Below are positions 21,540 through 31,519 of a DNA stretch of 64,000 nt, piece after piece. The DNA is from Diploptera punctata. Taxonomy: Eukaryota > Arthropoda > Insecta > Blattodea > Blaberidae. The translations under genes were made by a program, and so were the position numbers. The notes under the pieces are model-generated. The model made no database searches. It saw only the letters and a program-made list of their open reading frames with translations, and had not been told where the DNA came from. Numbering within the stretch: position 1 is the stretch's first letter; each line of letters starts with the position of its first letter. The DNA is taken from the NCBI GenBank assembly GCA_030220185.1, contig JASPKZ010001233.1, forward strand, positions 372,001-436,000, given 5' to 3'.

Positions 21540-22015
21540 AGAATCTATCTCACCATAACATGGCCTTAATTTTTAATAAAGATGTACATGATTATTATAC
21601 TAGAGGTTGTACTTTATTGCACAAAGATACTAGTTTCTAAAAAAAAAGGTATAAAAGGGATTCGTTATGCATTAATCAACCATTACAATAACTTACCTAT
21701 TGAATATCAACATTTCACGAATGTTAAACATTTTTCTAATTTTATTAAAAAATATTTTTTCTCATTGCTTTCTTAGTTAATTTTGTTAATTTTATTATTA
21801 TTAATATTATCCTGTTTAAATATTGTATTTATATGTGTATATAGGCTATATATTGTGCATCTATAGTAGTTTGTATTACTTAAACTTATGCCTGAATTTG
21901 TTTTCTTGTTTTTATAGTTAATTGTTTTATGACCATTATTTTTTGTATATTGCCCCTTAACATGAGCAATCTTGCTCTTTGGAGTCTTTGAAGAAATAAA
22001 TAAATAATTAGTAAT
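21540..22015 (+). mobile_element. LINE 3'-end fragment inside the TIR transposon
   Basis: The translation near 21655-21775 (ALINHYNNLPIEYQHFTN, then a Phe/Lys-rich end and a stop) resembles the C-terminal tail of CR1/Jockey-type reverse transcriptases. An AT-rich 3' UTR follows, then 'tcttgctctttggagtcttt' and an (AAATA)n tail at 21995-22010. 5' part missing. The family call is tentative. Confidence 0.5.
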
Positions 22016-22254
22016 AAATGTGTTTATATATTGTATTATGATACTTCATACATAATATTATGAAATGAACGTCTTAAATAAATAATGTTTTCTAAATAAT
22101 TCTAATTTATTCATACAATTACAGTACACACGAAAAAAAAACACATAACATTGAAAAAAACAGGCATCTCCTTTCAATGATTTTTAAAAATGATCCTTAT
22201 GTTGAGGATCCCACAATAATTGCTTGCTTCTATAAATATCAATAAGTTTTAACA

Positions 22255-22315
22255 TGTTTTTATTATTGATTTCGTACATCTCAATGATTGAGATGTACGA
22301 AATCAATAATAAAAA
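22255..22315. repeat. Perfect short palindrome at the start of SINE S5
   Basis: 'ttattattgatttcgtacat' and its exact complement meet at 'ctcaatgattgag', giving arms of about 28 bp with a minimal loop. It overlaps the left boundary of the S5 copy and is absent from the other S5 copies. Confidence 0.7.
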
Positions 22316-22562
22316 CTTGGAAAAAGCCGTACTGGCTGTAATGTATAATTCCCAAATATGTCTTCTTAATAAAGGAGCCGCCATTTGCAAGATAGAAGCA
22401 TGGCTTCACAGCATTTGGTGGATGGGAATTACAATGTATATAGAGAAAGATTTGCGTTTAGATCGGTACTTGCTCAGGTAGCTCAGTTGGTAGAGCACTT
22501 GGTCTAGAGAACCAAGGGTCCCGGGTTCAAGTCCCGGTCTCAGCGTATAATTTTTCTCTTCA
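22261..22562 (+). mobile_element. SINE-like element family S5, 20-bp target duplication
   Basis: AATAAGTTTTAACATGTTTT is repeated on both sides (22241-22260 and 22563-22582). The body holds 'gccgtactggctgtaatg', 'gggaattacaatgtatatag' and 'tttgcgtttagatcgg', then a tRNA-like domain (22469-22547), then 'gcgtataatttttctcttca'. Copies at 42904-43301 and 60935-61190 (minus) share the same order. The tRNA-like domain lies in the 3' half when read in its own sense, unlike ordinary tRNA-derived SINEs. The Pol III promoter would therefore be near the end. Confidence 0.75.
22469..22547 (+). repeat. tRNA-like domain of SINE S5 (boxes A and B)
   Basis: Box A-like 'ggtagctcagttggtagagc' and box B-like 'gggttcaagtcccggt' have cloverleaf spacing. 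The anticodon-like stem TTGGT/ACCAA encloses the loop CTAGAGA. Acceptor pairing is weak here (both sides contain CTCAG) but restored in the 60-kb and 43-kb copies (CTCAG with CTGAG). A true tRNA gene is less likely because the same domain sits in a repeat. Confidence 0.65.
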
Positions 22563-23329
22563 AATAAGTTTTAACATGTTTTCCTCTGACCACTCCATAC
22601 TCAAATAATAGGTGCGCACAGGAAACAACGAACCTCTCAGGTACCCGTCCAAATCTAAACAGCGAACCATCAAAGTGTTCGTGGAAAAAACCGACAATGA
22701 GTGGATCGTGGTGCGAGACGCGCGCGCCGTTCGCGCGCACCTTAAAACCCCGTCCAAATCTGACGAACATGGTGCGCGCGCGCGGCGCGCAAGTGTGTAC
22801 GTACCTTTAGAAGAATTACACATGGAACCTTTAGAAAACAAAATTTCTGATTATAAGTCAAGAAGTATGCAACATGTTCATCGAATGGAAGATCACAGAA
22901 TACCCAAACAAATGTTAAGATATCAACCTGCAGGAAGAAGAAGACCAGGACGTCCACTCAAAAGACTTTTGGATGGTGTTTCTCTTGAGGCCGAAACAGG
23001 TCAACAAATGGCCTAAATTCGTGAATGTACTATGATGATGATGATTAAAATTTTAACATTTAGTAGCAATTAAAGCTATATATGTGTGTGTGTTTTGCGG
23101 GATAAGAATACAAGTTATAATAAAACAAAAACATGTTTATTACAATAATAAGGTAACAATCACATACGGCGCAGGAACATTGGAATTAAAATCTAGAGCA
23201 GTAAGTAAAATTAAATTCTGCAAAAATGGATTTTTGAAGGCGTTCAGCTGGAATTTCTAGAATAGATGAAATAAGAAACAGCGTAATTAAATAAAAATGA
23301 ATGTTCAAACTTCAATTGTGGATTTCAGA

Positions 23330-23545
23330 AAAAACAAACAATTAAAATGGTATGGTCATGTAAACAAATGACAGAAGACGGGTGCCTAAAATGGGTTCCA
23401 CTTCGAATAAGAAGAAGAAGAAGAGGACGGCCAAAAATAACGTGGATTGATGGTGTTTTCAGCAGCATGAGGGAAAAGGATTGGACGATGGAGATTGGAA
23501 TGACAGAGAGATGTGGAGGAGAATGACAGAAGGTTAATTGGGCGC
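23330..23545 (+). mobile_element. LINE 3'-end fragment, other family
   Basis: Translation shows IKMVW..KQMTEDGCLKWVP, then RRRRGRPKITWIDGV and MREKDW, the C-terminal end of a different LINE family (W-GH-like, RRRGRP, TW-DGV). Frame breaks follow. The sequence after 23580 is AT-rich. Confidence 0.65.
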
Positions 23546-24104
23546 AGAAAGATGATGTTAAACATTGCGAAACCTGCTATATATATATATTCACACCTAT
23601 TAGATTTAAAAATATTCGGAATATGTTAATTATGGCCTGCAGATGGCTTGAAAAATTAATTTCTATAGGCCTATTTTGTACACAGTATTGAGCTTGTGCT
23701 CGGATGTAATTCAGTTACATAATTTAATACACGTAGAAAAATATACTTATGAAGATCGAGAGAGAACGAACACAGAAAATACAAAGGTAGGAATTAGATT
23801 TTGAATTTCTCAGGACTGGATTCGATTCTCGTCTCTACCCCATATTCATTAACTATGTTTCTTGCGAGAAGAATATTTGAAAGAGGAGCCTGTATAGATT
23901 AAACAGTTTACTAACCGATAGAACATTTTGCTCGACTCTACATCTGAAACAGGCCTAACTTAATTTTATGAGAATAACTGAATAGACGCTTGAATAGAAA
24001 AATAGTTATGGTGACTGAAACATTCCATTAAAATTATTATATCTGATGTCTAATAACTACAATAAAGAAGAGGATGTTTATAAAGATAGGACTGCATTGC
24101 TACT

Positions 24105-24826
24105 TATCATAAGTAATGCCACGAGTGATTTCCAAATTATCGATAAATTCACGACTCACGAAGTGAGGAGTGAATTTATCTAGAGAATTTGGAAATCAAG
24201 AGTGGCATTTGTTAGGACTATTTAACGAATAAAATTAAGCTTTTTACTCACAAATCATTATTTAACTGTAGTTATTTCAAAATATTTATATATTTAATGC
24301 AAACGGCGATGTTTGAAAACAAATGAGAAACGATAGGTACGCTTCTACTGCTTCTTTTGTTTATCACTGCAACCAGATCATACTATTTATTGCCAAAGGA
24401 ACGCAATATTGTAAGAATGCTCTCTAGTGGAGAAAAAATGAAACATCAATCTGTATATTAATTCATTTCTGATGTCGTATGATGTAAATATTACAATTAT
24501 ATTTTTCTGGATTATTACCTGGGAAAAAATACATTTAAGAAAGTCAAACAATGGTTTCTTTTTTTGGTGGTATAATAAATTGCTACAAATGTTGACATGT
24601 ATGCACTATATATACAATCTGGTAGCCGTATTTCTTATAGGCTCAGTCACTGCAAAATAACGGTCAGACCTGTTCAGAATATTAAAAACGAGGAGCTTTG
24701 TTTAATATATGGTAATTATAACACTGATAAATATTTCGTGAAACACGACTCTGATTGGTTGTAAAACAGAAATCATTGAAACGTGATTGGTCATTGACTC
24801 CCATTTGGGGCATGAGTTAAATAGTC
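24105..24826 (-). mobile_element. Foldback element family F, copy D with side module
   Basis: The side module (24105-24215) begins 'ttatcataagtaatgccacg', includes 'attcacgactcacgaagtga', and has inverted arms. The core runs from 'gactatttaacgaataaaat' (24216) to 'gggcatgagttaaatagtc' (24826), the same orientation as copies B and F. It keeps 'aaacggcgatgtttgaaaac', 'gcaaccagatcatactattt' and 'cagacctgttcagaatatta'. The 62-codon ORF inside is not a gene. Confidence 0.75.
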
Positions 24827-25069
24827 TATATAATCTACATTATTAGTTCAACATAAGATATGGATGATTGTTCAACAAACCAATAAAAGTAGGCTACTCA
24901 ATTGTTAGCTATACAGATGATTTGATTATTATTGGACAGTAGTTAAAGAACCTCCAATTAATTGCAAGGTTAATCACTAAGTATCACATAATAAGAGCAT
25001 GGCATCATGAATTAATTACAATGGAGCTTCGAATTATTGACCTCCAACTATAAAATCTGGTTGAGATGC

Positions 25070-25612
25070 ACAAAGAAATTAAACATAGGCTCAATTCTGG
25101 AAATGCATGCTTGCAGTACAGGGCCCTCTTGTAGTCCCAAGTCCTCTCAAAAAAAAAAAAAAACATTAAGCTGAAAATACATAAAACTGTTACTCTACCA
25201 GTTATATTATATGGATGCGAAACATGAATTCTTACTTTAAGTGGGAAAAGGAGATTACGAGTATTTGTGCCAAAGAGAGATGAACAAACAGGCGAATGGA
25301 GAAGGCTACAAACAGTGAACTACATGGTCTTTATAGGAAGCCAGATATAATAAGAACAGTTAAGTCTCGTAGACTGCGGTGGACAGGACATGTGGCATGA
25401 ATGACGTGCATGGAAGCTTCTTGTAGGAAACCCAAAGGGAAAACGCCCAGTTGGTAGACCAAGAATGAGGAGAATAACATTAACTATGATTTGAGGGAAG
25501 TAGATTATACAGGGAATGATTGGAAAATATTAGCTCAGGATAGGGATGTATGGAGAGCTTATGTCCGCGCTGCCATGAACCTACGGGTTCGATTGAGTGA
25601 GTGAGCGTTCGT
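25070..25612 (+). mobile_element. LINE 3' region (family LB), longest copy in plus sense
   Basis: Runs from 'aaattaaacataggctcaat' through 'ataaaactgttactctacca', 'tatatggatgcgaaacatga' (YGCET, common in LINE RT C-termini), 'gtctcgtagactgcggtgga' (RRLRWTGH) and 'gttggtagaccaagaatgag' to 'gtgagtgagc' at the end. Stops and an A-run at 25150 break the frame. It shows the order of pieces also seen at 4610, 4885, 8655 and 27305. Confidence 0.7.
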
Positions 25613-26262
25613 AGTACAGAGATCAGTACAGATGGCTAAACTACGCATAGGCATGTGCTATCACTTAAAATTACCAGGTGCGTGTAGTCACGTAACCTTG
25701 CGCTAATGACCATGGATTTCGCATTTGTTAGAACATAAATTTGAATCAAACTTTCTTCTCCCGTAATGGCTAAACCAAGCACATTTTCGTAAAATCATCA
25801 GTTCGTCCTTATATATCATATTCTACACGTTTTTTTAATGATCTATAAAAATCCAACACCTTAATTTAATACTCGGTAGTCTAGTGATTGTCTAGCACAG
25901 AAATGAATTACAGGACCTATTGAATATCATATAGTCTGGTAACTTGATGGTAAATTTAGATAAATAGAACGTCTAATTTCTTCTAGCGTCTGTAGATATC
26001 GACAAGTGAATGGAGGTTTCATTCACCGTCCCAGATGTGAACTTGCCAGGAAAAGTTCTGCGAAAGCCGGCCGCCTTGGCACATGGCAGATGAATACAAA
26101 TCACATTTGTAGTGCGAAGGCATACCTTTGCCAAGGACCCGCAGAAGTATTTGCAGCCTGGAGATGCGAATGAATGAACGCGTATCATGTTCTGTTACTT
26201 TAAAGGAGGAGAAAATATGAAGTATTTGAAAACTGTGTGATTAATGACATAGCCCATACATA

Positions 26263-27304
26263 GTCTCTCCTTTCTCAAGAGTTTATAGACCAAGTTCACT
26301 ACATCATCATCATCATCATCATGAACAAATTCGTTTTAGGCCATGTGGCCTGTACGGTAAACCTAGCGAAGATGGTCTTGATCTTTCCACCGATGTTTTG
26401 GTCTTCCTTGGTCCCTATGTTCAGTTGGGGTATATTGGAATGCCAATTTTGGAAGTCTATTTCTTGTCATTCTCCTCAGATGATTTTTCCATTCTTGTTG
26501 GTATCTTTGTATATCTTCATTTAAACTTGCTACTCCAAGTTTTCCTCTGATAATAGTGTTCCTTTGGTGATCCAGTCTATTAACTCCTAACAATGATCGT
26601 AAGAAGCGCATTTGGCTTACTTGAAGTTTATGAGAGTTTCTTTTATTTAAAATCCAAATTTCATTTCCGTATTTTAGAGCAGCTTTTGATGTGATGTTAT
26701 GTAATCTTAGTTTTGTCTCTGTCCTCATCTTTTTACCAAAATGTCTTCGTATTACCCCATTCATTTTATTATATTTTTGTAATTTTGAATCAATGTCACT
26801 CTTATACTCTGCAAATACACTTCCTAAGTAAGAGAAATCTGACACTTGTTCTATAATTTTTCACGGCGGTATAACCGTTCCATCAAATATTGAGGAAATT
26901 CCATATTTTGAACGCCTGACTAGAGGCTATAAGGTAGCAGCCCTACCACTAATCTTGCTCTGTGGATGGCTGGTAACCAACCCAGGGGACTTCCTATTAC
27001 TCGAAGAAACTTAAGCAAAGACTGGAATGATCACACTGATGACGACAAAGTTCACTACCTTATTTGCCCAAAGATGTCATGAGTGGCATACGGTTAACAT
27101 ACCGACTCAATGAGACATCTAGCAGGCAATTAACGTATTACTAGGATGTTTGAGATCGATAAATTTTGCTTAGAGGCTCTTTATTCAGGTTTAAGGATCT
27201 TTTACGAGCTGAACATTTTCTGACTCGTGACCCATGGTTTAAAATCGGCCTTGCTCCTTTGATTTTTCCATCCTAAAAAATTCATCGACCGCGGCCGGAA
27301 CCAG
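26263..27304 (-). mobile_element. SINE family S3, split by a LINE insertion
   Basis: Left piece 26263-26302 ('caagagtttatagaccaagt') and right piece 27059-27304 ('aagatgtcatgagtggcata', 'gactcaatgagacatctagc', 'taaggatcttttacgagctg', 'catcgaccgcggcc') are continuous in the copies at 57060-57760 and, inverted, 41577-41930. The inserted LINE occupies 26303-27047, with AAGTTCACTAC duplicated at 26292-26302 and 27048-27058. Confidence 0.8.
26303..27047 (-). mobile_element. LINE 3' end inserted into SINE S3
   Basis: On the minus strand, 26845-26363 encodes a reverse transcriptase C-terminus: FSYLGSVF, KLRLHNITSKAALKYG, RFLRSLLGVNRLD and WKNHLRRMTRNRLPKLAFQY, then GRPKHRWKDQ. The 3' end is (ATG)n at 26303-26322 next to the target duplication. 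The upstream 26860-27047 is non-coding or frame-broken. A 5'-truncated copy, as usual for LINE insertions. Confidence 0.85.
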
Positions 27305-27765
27305 AGGCAAGGATGTTTGAGAACTATGCTTAGGAAAAATTTGGACCAGAGAGAGACGAACAGATAGGTGAAGGGAGAAAACTTCATTCCAGTGAGCTAC
27401 ATGGTATTTATGGGAAACAATATGTAATGAAAACAGTTCTATATTTATGGAAAACTAAGTGTATTGAGAGCTGTTTTCTTATACTGGTTTCCCTTAAATA
27501 CCCTATAGTTCACTGTTTAGTATTGTAAATTGTTATGGGGAGAACATGGCACGAATGGGGAATGGAAGAGGGACATGGAAACTTACCGTGCGAAGACCAG
27601 AGAGAAAGCACCCATAGGTAGACCATTAATAAGATAGGAGAATAACATTAAACATGATTTGAGGGAGGTGGATTAGAAAATGTTACCTCAGCATAGGGAT
27701 GTATAAAGAGCTTATGTCAGCGCAGTCATTAATCTTCGGGTTTCCATAGTGCCAATGATTTAATT
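27305..27765 (+). mobile_element. LINE 3'-end fragment (family LB)
   Basis: Shows 'gaccagagagagacgaacag', 'agtgagctacatggtattta', 'gaacatggcacgaatgggga', 'gaataacattaaacatgatt' and 'catagggatgtataaagagc'. Same order as 25070-25612 but with the RLRW block degraded and a small duplicated ATTTATGG segment. Dead fragment. Confidence 0.6.
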
Positions 27766-27777
27766 AGTAGTAGTGAA

Positions 27778-28045
27778 CCCACTGCCATAAGAGACCCCCT
27801 TAGGTTAATAGGAGATTAAGGCTCCCACTTGTTCTAGACAATCAGCAATTGATGTCAGCCTTGCGTGACTACCACCTTCACCCCCAGAATAAGCGTATCG
27901 TATTCATTTTTGTTAGAGGCTGTGTCGACATCAGGACCATGGTGACACCAGAAGGTTTGGGTCAGTTTAAAAATCCTGATCCGCTGGGACTCGAATCCTC
28001 CACTTTCCGGTTTTGTAGCGTATTGCCTTAACTAACTACGTTGCG
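27778..28045 (-). mobile_element. tRNA-derived SINE, family S1
   Basis: Minus-strand copy: the 3' side at 27778 has 'gttaataggagattaaggct' and 'ttctagacaatcagcaattg'; the middle has 'gaggctgtgtcgaca' and 'cagaaggtttgggtcagttt'; the head near 28040 has 'tattgccttaactaactacg'. The 60-codon plus-strand ORF is a shadow. Confidence 0.8.
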
Positions 28046-28489
28046 GCGCGGCGTTAGTAATTCATATTAGAAAGTATTGTGGATTTAATATTGATTAGTA
28101 AGTGTGTTAATATTCTGTATTCTTACAAACTCTAATAATTGTATACTATAGAATTTTAAGCAGTTATATACGAGTAAAAGACATTGGGCAATATATATAT
28201 ACAAACACACACACACACACCAGCGGACCCGACAGACTTTGTCCTGCCCGAACGTTCAATTCTCGTGTCATGGCCTGACGATAAAAATATATTAATGTTT
28301 ACTATAAAATTCACTAATTAAGACGTAATTAAATATTATTAAATACGTTCGCAAGAAAACGCCTCACTGCCATCTGTTGTGACTCAAGAAGCGTGCTTGA
28401 TGACGTCACATTTTTTTTCGCGCGGAATTTGTCGATAATGCAGATGACTACAAATCTGACATAAAAATCCTATAACCCGATCGCTACGC

Positions 28490-28874
28490 CACCTACCGAG
28501 TCCAATTGCGAATCTAAATCATCCAGAGACCCACTCAAACACACAGAAAAATTGATCAAAATCGGTCCAATCGTTAAGGCAGTTTTTAATTTCGGGTTTC
28601 AAATAAACCTCCACTTCTAATTGTCGGTTTTCGGTCATTTTTTGATAATACGTACCTCAGTTTATTTAAATGTGATATACTGAGTTTCGTTGTGAAAAAA
28701 ATGTGACCACCAGAGCGATTTTTAAATCTTTACTTCAGGTGAACTTAAACCTAATGGTTTTAGAGGATCCAATTGTAAATCTAAACCATCGAATGACCCA
28801 ATCAGACACAAAAAAAAAAAAATCATCAAAATCTATCCAGTCGTTTAGGAGGTGTTCAGTGATAAATACAGAAG

Positions 28875-28921
<47 letters not shown>
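28490..28921. repeat. Diverged direct repeat ending in a (TA)n tract
   Basis: 28497-28595 ('gagtccaattgcgaatctaa' ... 'atcaaaatcggtccaatcgtt') and 28764-28860 ('gatccaattgtaaatctaaa' ... 'tcatcaaaatctatccagtc') are homologous. The second runs into a (TA)n tract at 28879-28921. The wording resembles 3' ends of RTE-like LINEs that finish in short simple repeats, but no coding part is present, so this is tentative. Confidence 0.5.
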
Positions 28922-28925
<4 letters not shown>

Positions 28926-28929
28926 GCAA

Positions 28930-29465
28930 ATATAATTTATTTGAACTTTTTTAGCACTTCATTTCATAACACACATGAAATAATTGGTACGTGCTTTCAA
29001 TTTCCAAAATAAACATTTTTTTTTCGAATTTATTTTTTTTTACTTTTGCTCTTGCCATTTCTGGAGGTCAGGTTACTTGAACTGTAACATTGATGAAGAT
29101 GATATCTTTTCCATTAGCCCGTGGTTAAGTTTACGGTTTCGCGGTTAAATGTTTCTGCATCACTTATTTATATAAGCAGATGATCAGTATAACCTGTATT
29201 TTCAGTGGAATTTCTCGTCCACCGGATGTATGTAAAAAAATGCGAACTGAATACATCTCTAAATAGCAGTTTCTTTTCCAAACAAATGAATCTTCATATT
29301 TCTTATTTATTTTTTATTTCAATTTTATTTTGAGATGATTAAATATCTTTAATCATATCGTGTTCAGGTATTTACTAATAGGCTGTGTATGTGTATTGCA
29401 CTGTTTCCCAAAACATATTCCGCGACAATCTCAGTGATGGTATGTTTGGCATGACCGTGAAATTT
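28930..29465. other. No gene seen
   Basis: AT-rich DNA with T runs. No coding signal, tRNA-like boxes or clear repeat border. Confidence 0.5.
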
Positions 29466-29469
29466 GTAT

Positions 29470-29946
29470 GACTATTTATCTCATAGACAGATAATTTTGC
29501 GTGTTCCTGTTGATAAAATTACCTCTTCTTGTTGATAATCGTGTCTCTTCCTGTTCGTAATGAGAGATTTCTCCGCAAATTAACTTATTTGACAAGTATA
29601 TCGATTCAACTATGTACGATCGATGTGGTATAACAAGAAATGCCAAAAGAAAAAAACTTCAAAAATTACCAAAAAAAAAAAGATTAGTTCTTTTGCTCTA
29701 AAAAATGTATTAAATGTTATATAATGAACCTGCATTATTGTTAATAGTTATTTCTGATACGATCATCTGTTATTGATTTTTCTCAAGTCCAAAGATATGT
29801 AACAGTAAAGATATGCTATTTATAACAATACAACCGGCTTACAAATCGCCCGGAAGTAAGATCGGAATAGGATAATCTCACATTTGGTTAATATTAAACA
29901 TTATAATTATTTTTAGCTTCTGATGTTGTATTATCGCTAAATAATC
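29470..29946. mobile_element. TIR element family G, copy 2
   Basis: Starts 'gactatttatctcatagaca' and ends 'tcgctaaataatc'. Shares 'gataatcgtgtctcttcctg', 'gatttctccgcaaattaact' and 'gatgttgtattatcgctaaa' with 19915-20384. The following side segment (29947-30058) repeats 'ttgagtttttcattagacaa' and has an extra 'tcgcgactttgtcgctcgcg' not in copy 1. Confidence 0.65.
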
Positions 29947-30189
29947 ACTCCAAATCCAACGCGAGGTTGAGTTTTTCATTAGACAAAATCACTCGCGACT
30001 TTGTCGCTCGCGATTTTTTCAGAAAAACACAACTTCTTGTTAGATTACTGTTGATAATTGATTTTTTTTAAAATCCAATTGTATAAATTGTTAAAAAAAA
30101 AATAAAAACAGCTCTAGGGCCTCACAATAAAACAATTTTCAATAAATGAACAACATAATTTTTTTTAATTGGAACATTCCTGTGGTCGC

Positions 30190-30350
30190 ACACGGTCTCG
30201 AATTTAGGTTAAGTGTAGTTTTAAGGACCTGATCATATCATCGGGGTAACGTAACTCCGCTTTCCAGGCGTCCCAACCTAAGAAGAGCTTACAATTCTGC
30301 TCATGTCAAGAGAGAATTCCAGACATCCTGCATTGGACGAAAAAAAGTTA
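30190..30350 (+). repeat. SINE S4 tail type a, fragment
   Basis: Contains 'tttaggttaagtgtagtttt', 'cgtaactccgctttccaggc', 'gtcccaacctaagaagagct' and 'atgtcaagagagaattccag', corresponding to the 3' half of S4a. The head is missing. A run of A/T follows. Confidence 0.6.
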
Positions 30351-30517
30351 TTTTTTTTAATTGAAAGTGTGAATTTTCCATGGGCAAATATGTTGGATAA
30401 CATTTGTTTTCATTGCATTCATGTGTCTCATGCAAATGCGATTTATTTTAAATTTGGCGATTGATTAGGATATAGATCATGGTAATGATCTGTTTAATAA
30501 TTGAGTAAAATCACGAA

Positions 30518-30539
30518 TGAATATATATATATATATATA

Positions 30540-30593
<54 letters not shown>

Positions 30594-30602
30594 TATATAT
30601 AT
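30518..30602. repeat. Interrupted (AT)n microsatellite
   Basis: Three AT runs are separated by 'gaa' units (gaatatatat) over about 85 bp. Minus-strand ORFs through it are low-complexity artefacts. Confidence 0.9.
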
Positions 30603-30609
30603 CCTATAA

Positions 30610-31515
30610 AGAAGGCGAATGACCCGAAGAATTGACTGAGACAGTGTTAATACCAATACCGAAGAAAAACAGTGCAAAGTAAAGCAGGATTTTAATATCA
30701 TAATAAATATGGAAGTTAAAGTTAATAATTTTATACTTTAAAATTCTTTTAATATTTAAATATAACTTAAATAAAGAAAAACATCTGAATAATTCATTGT
30801 TGTTCATTGTTGAATAAAAATGTCTCAGTAACAATTAAAGAAATTGTATTACATAAGTCTTTCTTAATAATGCTTTTAAAATTGTTTTAAGTCATTGTTG
30901 TCAGAATTATAAAGCTTTCTGTTATAACTGTAATAAGAACACCTGCTTAACTTCATATTTTTAAATGAAAGTAAACTAAATTCTGATTGGATGTTAAAAC
31001 AATTAACTTTTTGATTTAACAAATTAAATTTAAACCTTGTATTTAATGGACCATTAACCAATAGAATTTAAAATATAACATCATGTGATGTAGTAATGTT
31101 CTTTAAAATTATAAAAGAATTACACTAGTCATTCTGCATACAACTTTGTACAAAGATAAAAGCAAGAAGAGTTCTCAAGATAAAATGTAATATTTAATAT
31201 AAGAATAATAATTGATTTAACAAAAGAAAATAATTTAATTTTAATTGATGGTGAAGAATAATTCCACCTATGTTTATTTAATCTGCTGGGAACCTACAAA
31301 GTGAATAAATTAGTAATTATTTCTACAAGAAACAATTTTTTATGATTGTGAAGTGTTTTCCTATCCAGTGTACCAACTTCCGACCCTGAGAAGTGAATCC
31401 AGCTCTACCGAAAATTAAACCCAACCTGAACCAGTAATTCTTTTTGGGACACCAATCCTTCAAAATGTTACTACAACATCGGGCATGAAGAGAGTTAGCT
31501 ACTTCAAAACATCGC
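30610..31515. other. No gene seen
   Basis: AT-rich DNA without supported coding. Minus-strand ORFs of 60-76 codons here have the composition of AT-rich noise and no recognisable motif. Confidence 0.45.
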
Positions 31516-31519
31516 CACA

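Larger units (their letters stand above)
21105..22806. mobile_element. 1.7-kb TIR transposon with TTA target duplication (Harbinger-like)
   Basis: The ends are inverted repeats: 'aggtacgtacacatatgcgc' at 21105 and the complement of 'gcgcaagtgtgtacgtacct' at 22806. TTA flanks both sides (21102-21104, 22807-22809), the 3-bp TWA-type target used by PIF/Harbinger elements. Subterminal regions are GC-rich (see 21122-21208 and 22715-22800). The interior has no transposase; it holds a LINE 3' end (about 21540-22015) and SINE S5 (22261-22562). The superfamily call rests on the target only. Confidence 0.75.
21003..23046 (+). mobile_element. LINE 3'-end fragment split by a TIR transposon
   Basis: The left part (21016-21104) encodes AEMRYLRRTAGYTLL then YHKKNEDIL. 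The right part (22807-23016) continues EELHMEPLENKISDYKSR, MEDHRIPKQMLRYQPAG, RRRPGRPLKRLLDG, a stop and an (ATG)n tail. It is the C-terminal end of a LINE reverse transcriptase of the same family as 13985-14150 and 33782-34050. The frame continues exactly across the inserted element when one TTA is counted. The fragment is 5' truncated at the AT microsatellite. Confidence 0.85.

Noticed and set aside
22469..22547. Functional tRNA gene
   Set aside because: Boxes A and B are good, but the acceptor stem does not pair, the anticodon assignment is doubtful, and the same domain lies in a repeated element with target duplications.
21105..22806. CpG-island promoter instead of transposon ends
   Set aside because: The GC blocks are at both ends of a unit with inverted termini and a TTA duplication; a transposon explains all of it.
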